Below, in pieces: positions 6,456 through 10,462 of a stretch of 10,462 nucleotides of DNA. The notes below the pieces were generated by a model. The model was not told where the DNA came from. It was given only the letters and a program-made list of their open reading frames with translations, and searched no databases. Source of the stretch: Actinomycetes bacterium (GTDB taxonomy: Bacteria > Actinomycetota > Acidimicrobiia > Acidimicrobiales > Microtrichaceae). Each line of letters starts with the position of its first letter. Within the stretch, counting starts at the first letter, position 1. Location of the stretch: contig JAEZAI010000157.1 of the NCBI GenBank assembly GCA_023427825.1, forward strand, positions 1 through 10,462, given 5' to 3'. Both the position numbers and the translations under genes were made by a program.

Positions 6456-7630
6456 CGGCACGGTCCCGTCTCGATCGTGCGGCAGATGCCGTTGATGATG
6501 TCGGAGCCGTCGGCGCCGCGGATCTCCCGGTACCAGGCCTCGGTGACCTCGGGGTCCTCGCCGTGGGTCATCCGGGCCCGCTTGGTCGCGCGCTCCATGA
6601 CCTCGGCGGTGCGCGGCACCCGCTCGTCGGAGTACCGGCGGAGGGCGTCGGCCACCGACAGGTTCGTGGACCGGAGGTAGCCGGCGAGCACCAGCGCGTC
6701 CTCCATGGCCTGGCAGCCGCCCTGGCCCAGGTCGGGCGGGGTGGCGTGGACGGCGTCGCCGAGCAGCGCCACCCGACCGCGGGCGAAGTCCATCACCGGG
6801 TCGTTGGAGCGGATCACGACGTGGTTGGTGGCCTGGGGGTCGAGCTCCGCGATCACGTCGAGCACCGGACCGTCCCAGTGGCCGAACTGGGACTCCAGGA
6901 ACTCCCGGGCATCGGGCTCGCCGTCCCAGCCCGGGACGCTGTCCGGATCGGGAAGTGGCACGTCGAAGAAGAAGTAGTGGCCGTCTCGGACCGGCATGGA
7001 CGACACGCGCTTGCCCTCGCCCAGGTAGACGGTCCAGGCGTCGTCCCGGCCCATGCCCTTGGGGACGATGCCGTTCCAGTTGTGGTAGCCGACGTAGTAC
7101 CGCTCGACGTCGTGGCCGAGCACGTGCTCGCGGAGCGCGGAGCGGGCGCCGTCGGCGACCACGACGACCTCGGCGGTGAGCTCGGAGGTGGCGCCGTCCT
7201 CCGTCCGGACCGTGGCCGTGACCCGGTCGGCGTCCTGGTCGAGCGCCACGCACTCGGTGCCCAGCGTGATGCGGTCCGGGCCGGCGGCGGCCGAGAGCAG
7301 GTCCTGCAGGTCCGACCTGCGGACGGGGTACGGGCGCTGGCCGACCCGGGTGATCAGCGGCTCGAGGCTGAAGTCGCAGTACGCCTCGCCGGACGGGTCC
7401 CGGTAGGTCACGTGGTCCATGGTCCCGCCGATCGCGGCCACCTGCTCGCCCAGACCGAGCATGTTGAGCACCTTCACGCCGTTGGACCACAGGGAGATCC
7501 CGGCGCCGACGGGGCGCATCCGGGGGACCCGGTCGATCACGCGCACACGGTGTCCGTCCCGGCTCAGGGCGATGGCCGTGCTCAACCCGCCCATGCCCGC
7601 GCCGACCACGAGGACGTCCAGCGATTCCAT
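6452..7630 (-). CDS. hpxO: FAD-dependent urate hydroxylase (HpxO type)
   Basis: The 392-residue flavoprotein monooxygenase is predicted to oxidise urate to 5-hydroxyisourate using NAD(P)H, O2 and FAD, replacing cofactor-free uricase. It has the N-terminal dinucleotide-binding motif VVGAGMGGLSTA (8-19), a second FAD motif VVVADGARSALR (156-167), and the C-terminal GRVALLGDAVHATPPDLGQG (285-304). Against Klebsiella HpxO as I remember it, the specific stretches PVGAGISLWSNGVK (40-53), GYHNWNG (181-187), EGKRVSSMPV (205-214; Arg208 aligns with the urate-binding Arg), YFFFDVPLP (219-227) and the C-terminal TEAWYREIR and IINGICRTI are closely matched. That separates it from salicylate hydroxylases and other PHBH-fold enzymes. 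The start ATG (7628-7630) is fixed by an in-frame stop two codons upstream; GGAGG lies 13 nt away (7644-7648), a long spacing. It is the first gene of the operon and is divergent from the amidase pair. Confidence 0.95.
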   Translation of the reverse strand: MESLDVLVVGAGMGGLSTAIALSRDGHRVRVIDRVPRMRPVGAGISLWSNGVKVLNMLGLGEQVAAIGGTMDHVTYRDPSGEAYCDFSLEPLITRVGQRPYPVRRSDLQDLLSAAAGPDRITLGTECVALDQDADRVTATVRTEDGATSELTAEVVVVADGARSALREHVLGHDVERYYVGYHNWNGIVPKGMGRDDAWTVYLGEGKRVSSMPVRDGHYFFFDVPLPDPDSVPGWDGEPDAREFLESQFGHWDGPVLDVIAELDPQATNHVVIRSNDPVMDFARGRVALLGDAVHATPPDLGQGGCQAMEDALVLAGYLRSTNLSVADALRRYSDERVPRTAEVMERATKRARMTHGEDPEVTEAWYREIRGADGSDIINGICRTIETGPCR

Positions 7631-7659
7631 GGATCAGTGGATACCTCCGGGTCGGAGAC

Positions 7660-7703
7660 GTCGCAACAGTTTGTTGAAGTCGATCGTGTGAACAGTTCGC
7701 GAC
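7660..7703. promoter_or_regulatory. Candidate operator: imperfect dyad in the divergent promoter region
   Basis: The only intergenic DNA between hpxO (start 7630, minus) and the acetamidase-like gene (start 7732, plus) is about 100 bp and contains its most AT-rich stretch. AACAGTT, itself a near-palindrome (AAC-A-GTT), occurs twice, at 7665-7671 and 7691-7697, 26 bp apart. The two copies are flanked outside by GTCGC (7660-7664) and GCGAC (7699-7703), which are reverse complements, and the centre contains CGATCG (7681-7686). CAACA and TGTTG surround the first copy and GAAC/GTTC the second. This symmetry suits a dimeric regulator controlling both operons. No clear -10 (TANNNT) hexamer is visible in either direction, so the promoters themselves cannot be placed. 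Confidence 0.45.
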
Positions 7704-7731
7704 GGGCTTGATCGTGGAGGGGTCGATCCGG

Positions 7732-8865
7732 ATGATGGGCGCCGACATGGTTGCCCCTCACCTCCCGCCCGCCGACGGCGTGCTGCACACCCGGACCGGC
7801 CCGATCGACGGCGATCGCTACGTGACGGCCACGCCCGAGACGTTGCGTTGGGGCGTGCTCCCCACGCCCGACAGCGAGCCCGTCGCGTCGCTCGTCGACG
7901 GCGCCACGATCACGTTCGACACGGTGAGCCACGAGGGCCTGCTGGGGGACCAGGGCGCCGACGCGGAGACGTTCTTCGGCGATCGAGGCATCCCCGGGGA
8001 CCGCGTCCTCGACGACGTGCGGGAGCTGAAGGGCACGGCGCTGGCGCGGGAGCTGCCCCACGACGGTCCGCACGCGGTGCTCGGCCCGGTGAGGGTGGAG
8101 GGCGCCCGGCCCGGCGACGTGCTGGTCGTCGAGCCGCTCGAGCTCCGGTGCCGGGTCGACTACGGGATCATCAGCAACCGCCACGGTCGCGGCGTGCTTT
8201 CCGGAGAGATGCCGCTCGCCGGCGACGACGGCGCCGTGCCGCCGGTCGTCTCGGTGCTGGCCCGGGTGGGCGAGGACGGCCGCGGCAGCGTGACCGGCAC
8301 CGGCGGCCGGACCGTGGGCTTCGACATCGCCCCGTTCCTGGGTCTGGTCGGCGTGACGCCCGGCGACGCGCCGCCGGGCGAGTCGCTCCCGCTCTCGTCC
8401 ACGCCCCCCGGCCCGCACGGCGGCAACATCGACGTCCGCCACCTGGGCGTGGGCTCCAGGCTGCTCCTGCCGGTGCGCACCGAGGGCGCCGGCCTGTACG
8501 TCGGCGACCCCCACTACGCCCAGGGCAACGGCGAGGTGGCGCTCACGGCGTTCGAGGCGCCGCTGCGGGCCACGTTGCGCGTGCGCGTGCTCCGGGGCGA
8601 GGAGCCGCGTCGCCTGGCCGCCCTCCTCGACGCGCCCTGGGGCCGGACCGACACCCACACGATCCTCATCGGGCTCGGCACCACCCTGGACGACGCCATG
8701 CGGGAGTGCGTGCGCCGCGCCGTGTCCTACGTGGTCGAGGTGACCGGTCTGGACGAGGCCACCGCCCTCGCCTACCTCTCGGCGGCCGCGGACTTCGAGG
8801 TGTCGCAGGCGGTGAACCTGGTCGTCGGCGTGCACTGCATGATCCGCAACGCCGACCTGGCGTGA
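7732..8865 (+). CDS. Acetamidase/formamidase family protein (FmdA/AmdA)
   Basis: The 377-residue member of the FmdA_AmdA family (Pfam Acetamidase/Formamidase) should hydrolyse a small amide with release of ammonia in the cytoplasm. Evidence: an N-terminal beta-rich half with DTVSHEGLLGDQG (63-75) and GPVRVEGARPGDVLVVEPL (118-136), then the hallmark GGNIDVRHLGVGSRLLLPV (230-248) and GAGLYVGDPHYAQGNGEVA (252-270), then a C-terminal helix region AADFEVSQAVNLVVGVHCMI (352-371). Length is normal. The ATG at 7732 has GGAGGGG (7716-7722) 9 nt upstream. The ATG directly after it (7735) is nearly equivalent, while a TTG at 7708 would place the ribosome site inside the gene and is less likely. The gene is divergent from the urate operon and is followed at once by an amidase gene. 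Formamide or acetamide are the textbook substrates; in this context a ureide-derived amide such as oxamate or oxalurate is an attractive but unproven alternative. Confidence 0.9.
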   Translation: MMGADMVAPHLPPADGVLHTRTGPIDGDRYVTATPETLRWGVLPTPDSEPVASLVDGATITFDTVSHEGLLGDQGADAETFFGDRGIPGDRVLDDVRELKGTALARELPHDGPHAVLGPVRVEGARPGDVLVVEPLELRCRVDYGIISNRHGRGVLSGEMPLAGDDGAVPPVVSVLARVGEDGRGSVTGTGGRTVGFDIAPFLGLVGVTPGDAPPGESLPLSSTPPGPHGGNIDVRHLGVGSRLLLPVRTEGAGLYVGDPHYAQGNGEVALTAFEAPLRATLRVRVLRGEEPRRLAALLDAPWGRTDTHTILIGLGTTLDDAMRECVRRAVSYVVEVTGLDEATALAYLSAAADFEVSQAVNLVVGVHCMIRNADLA

Positions 8866-10154
8866 CGCGGCAGGATCGTCCGGTGGAACCGCCGTCGACC
8901 GACCGCACCGCGTCCGGCGAGGTGACCCCGCCGGACGGCGTCACGCTGCCCGAGGACACGGTCGGCGCGTTCGTGGGAGCGCCCGAGCTGTTGGCCGCCG
9001 GGGCCGTCACCGGACCGCTCGCCAGACGCACGCTCGCGGTCAAGGAGGTGATCGACGTCGCGGGGCGGGTGACGGGCGCCGGCAACCCCGACCTCGCCGC
9101 CTCGCGGTCGCCCGCTGCCGAGTCGGCACCGGTCGTGCGGGCGCTGGTGGGAGCCGGCGCCACGGTCGTGGGCACGACCGTCACCGACGAGCTGGCCTAC
9201 TCGCTGGGCGGCGACAACGTGCACTTCCCGATGCCGCGCAACGTGGCGGCCCCGGGTCGCACGCCGGGCGGGTCGTCGTCGGGCTCCGCGGCCGCGGTGG
9301 CGGCCGGCCTGGTGGACCTGGCGCTCGGAACCGACACCGGGGGTTCCATCCGGGTCCCGGCGAGCTACTGCGGGATCCTGGGTTGGCGGCCCACGCACGG
9401 GGCGGTGAGCGCCGCGGGCGTCACGCCGCTCGCGCCGAGCTTCGACACGATCGGCCTGCTGGCCCGCTCCGCCGCCGTGTTGCGGACCGCGGCCGAGGTG
9501 GCCCTGTCCACCGGCGATGCCGCGCTCGCCGCGAGGAACGTCGTCGCCGTCGCGGCTGCGAGCGGGGCGACGACCAGGCTGGCCCTGGCGGCCGAGCTCG
9601 TGGACGTGCTCGACCCGGAGGTCGCCGACGCGCTGCTGGCGGGCGTGGCCGCCCGGTTCGGGTCGGTGCCGGAACGGGTCGAGCTCGGCGTCGACATGGA
9701 CGAGTGCCTGGCCACGTTCCGCACGCTCCAGGGCGCCGAGGCGTGGGCCGAGCACGGAGCGTGGATCACCGCGGCCGACCCCGACCTGGGCCCGGCGACC
9801 CGGTACCGCTTCGACGCGGCGCCCAAGGTGCCGGCGGCCGACGTGGCCGCCGCGCAGCCCGTGCGCGAACGCGTGCGGACCGCGGTCCTGGCCGCCACCG
9901 CCGACGGCACGGTGCTCCTCGGTCCGCCTGCGGCAGGCGTCGCACCCGAGCCGTCGCGCCACGACGAGGAGTCCGAACGGGTGCGGGCCGACACGCTGCG
10001 GCTGACGTCGGTCGCGGGCCTGGCCGGGGCACCCGTGGTGGTGGTCCCGGGGGCGACCGTCGCGCCGGAGGGGTTCCCGCTCGGCATCGCGCTGATCGCC
10101 GCTCCTGGCCGCGACCTGGCCCTGCTCGACCTCGCCGCCGACCTCGGGTCCTGA
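8862..10154 (+). CDS. Amidase-signature family amidohydrolase
   Basis: The 430-residue protein belongs to the amidase-signature (AS) family with the Ser-cisSer-Lys triad. Lys61 lies in LAVKEVIDVAG (58-68), cis-Ser138 in PGGSSSGSAAAVAAG (135-149), and nucleophile Ser162 in GTDTGGSIRVPASYCG (156-171). At roughly 390 conserved residues it resembles the short AS enzymes (indoleacetamide-hydrolase-like or AtzF N-domain-like) and not the longer GatA. No allophanate-hydrolase C-terminal domain follows. The C-terminal VAGLAGAPVVVVPGA and FPLGIALIA are typical of the fold. The GTG at 8862 overlaps the preceding stop by 4 nt (GTGA). A GTG at 8883, with AGGA 7 nt upstream, is an equally reasonable start, and the first 30 or so residues are not conserved. 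The substrate is unknown. Pairing with the acetamidase-like gene suggests consecutive or alternative amide hydrolyses releasing ammonia, perhaps at the end of ureide degradation. Confidence 0.9.
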   Translation: MTRQDRPVEPPSTDRTASGEVTPPDGVTLPEDTVGAFVGAPELLAAGAVTGPLARRTLAVKEVIDVAGRVTGAGNPDLAASRSPAAESAPVVRALVGAGATVVGTTVTDELAYSLGGDNVHFPMPRNVAAPGRTPGGSSSGSAAAVAAGLVDLALGTDTGGSIRVPASYCGILGWRPTHGAVSAAGVTPLAPSFDTIGLLARSAAVLRTAAEVALSTGDAALAARNVVAVAAASGATTRLALAAELVDVLDPEVADALLAGVAARFGSVPERVELGVDMDECLATFRTLQGAEAWAEHGAWITAADPDLGPATRYRFDAAPKVPAADVAAAQPVRERVRTAVLAATADGTVLLGPPAAGVAPEPSRHDEESERVRADTLRLTSVAGLAGAPVVVVPGATVAPEGFPLGIALIAAPGRDLALLDLAADLGS

Positions 10155-10214
10155 GGTCGGCCTCGACCCTGGGGCGGCGCGTCCAGGTCTGCGCCGAGCC
10201 GGACCGCCGAGGCC
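10153..10214. terminator. Weak inverted repeats between convergent genes, possible terminator
   Basis: Between the amidase stop (10154) and the transporter stop (10218) there is a short stem GAGG/CCTC with a TCGG loop (10153-10164). There is also a 7-bp inverted pair, GGCCTCG (10159-10165) with CGAGGCC (10208-10214). Neither is followed by a T-run in either direction. In DNA this GC-rich such repeats arise easily by chance; the convergent location is the main support. Confidence 0.2.
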
Positions 10215-10217
10215 GCG

Positions 10218-10462
10218 TCAGAGCCGGAGGAACAGGGCGATCGTGACCACGGCGCCGAGCGTGACCACCAGCGCCCGCAGCAGCGTCTCGTTCATGCGCC
10301 GGGCGATCGAGCCGCCGATGTAGCCGCCGACCAGACAGGTGGGGGCTGCGATCAGCACCGCGGTCCAGTCGACCGGACCGAACAGCCCGAAGATCACCAC
10401 GCTCACCGTGGCGTCCAGGAGCGAGATCACGGACTTGGTGGCGTTCAGGTTCCGGATGGAGT
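10218..10462 (-). CDS. C-terminal part of a TSUP (TauE/SafE) family membrane transporter, start outside window
   Basis: The frame is open from the right window edge to a TGA at 10218-10220, giving 80 visible residues. It reads through a GTG that could be mistaken for a start. The segment RNLNATKSVISLL followed by hydrophobic helices matches the second half of TSUP/TauE-SafE proteins. There a conserved (N)xxxTK at the head of a helix precedes 'F...G.vdw..al......ggyiG...arr' and a last transmembrane helix. Visible membrane segments are around VISLLDATVSVVIFGLFG, VLIAAPTCLVGGYIGG and VTLGAVVTIALFLRL, and the conserved GGYIGGSIARR loop is present. TSUP proteins export or import small organic anions such as sulfite, sulfoacetate, oxalate-like or other carboxylates. 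The substrate cannot be read here. It is convergent with the amidase gene, so it belongs to another transcript. Confidence 0.85.
   Translation of the reverse strand, partial: SIRNLNATKSVISLLDATVSVVIFGLFGPVDWTAVLIAAPTCLVGGYIGGSIARRMNETLLRALVVTLGAVVTIALFLRL

Noticed and set aside
7691..7699. GAACAGTTC resembling an actinobacterial LexA/SOS box
   Set aside because: SOS boxes of the GAAC-N4-GTTC type need a 4-nt centre. Here the half-sites are separated by one base, and the neighbouring genes are metabolic.
7708..7731. TTG at 7708 as the start of the acetamidase-like gene
   Set aside because: The strong GGAGGGG at 7716-7722 would then lie inside the coding region. It is well spaced for the ATG at 7732.
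10218..10430. A complete 70-residue membrane protein starting with GTG at 10430
   Set aside because: The frame stays open to the window edge and the upstream codons (RNLNATKS) fit the TSUP family, so this is the tail of a larger protein.

Overview
The window is very GC-rich chromosomal DNA with tightly packed genes, 4-nt start/stop overlaps, GTG starts and long open frames on the non-coding strand. This points to a high-GC Actinomycetota. An acidimicrobial lineage is possible, but nothing here fixes the genus. No RNA genes, CRISPR arrays, transposases or phage genes are visible.

Left edge (1-774): the C-terminal end of a probable ECF42-type sigma factor is followed by a small multi-pass membrane protein gene. 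After that comes an 18-bp tandem repeat in a convergent intergenic gap. Positions 775-1980 (minus strand) encode a lipoprotein serine hydrolase of the beta-lactamase/penicillin-binding-protein fold, apparently unrelated to its neighbours.

Centre (2065-7630, minus strand): one compact six-gene purine/ureide degradation operon. In transcription order it encodes FAD-dependent urate hydroxylase (HpxO type), 5-hydroxyisourate hydrolase (UraH), OHCU decarboxylase (UraD), an M20-family allantoate amidohydrolase (AllC type), a polysaccharide-deacetylase-like allantoinase (PuuE) and a ureidoglycine-glyoxylate aminotransferase (PucG type). Together they would carry urate through 5-hydroxyisourate, OHCU, S-allantoin, allantoate and ureidoglycine to glycine plus oxalurate, releasing ammonia and CO2. 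All five internal junctions are 4-nt overlaps (ATGA four times, GTGA once), so translation is probably coupled. A hairpin just past the last gene may end the transcript.

Right (7732-10154, plus strand): a divergent pair, an acetamidase/formamidase-family protein and an amidase-signature enzyme. These also appear to overlap by GTGA. The pair shares a roughly 100-bp intergenic region with hpxO, and that region contains an imperfect dyad that looks like an operator. Known oxalurate-processing genes (oxamate carbamoyltransferase, HpxW) are absent from the window, so these two amidases are candidates for the missing end of the pathway. That is inference. The right edge holds the C-terminus of a TSUP (TauE/SafE) membrane transporter on the minus strand.

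The individual families are known. The parts most worth a second look are the possible oxalurate/oxamate role of the divergent amidases, the shared operator, and the repeat-built N-terminal extension of PuuE.
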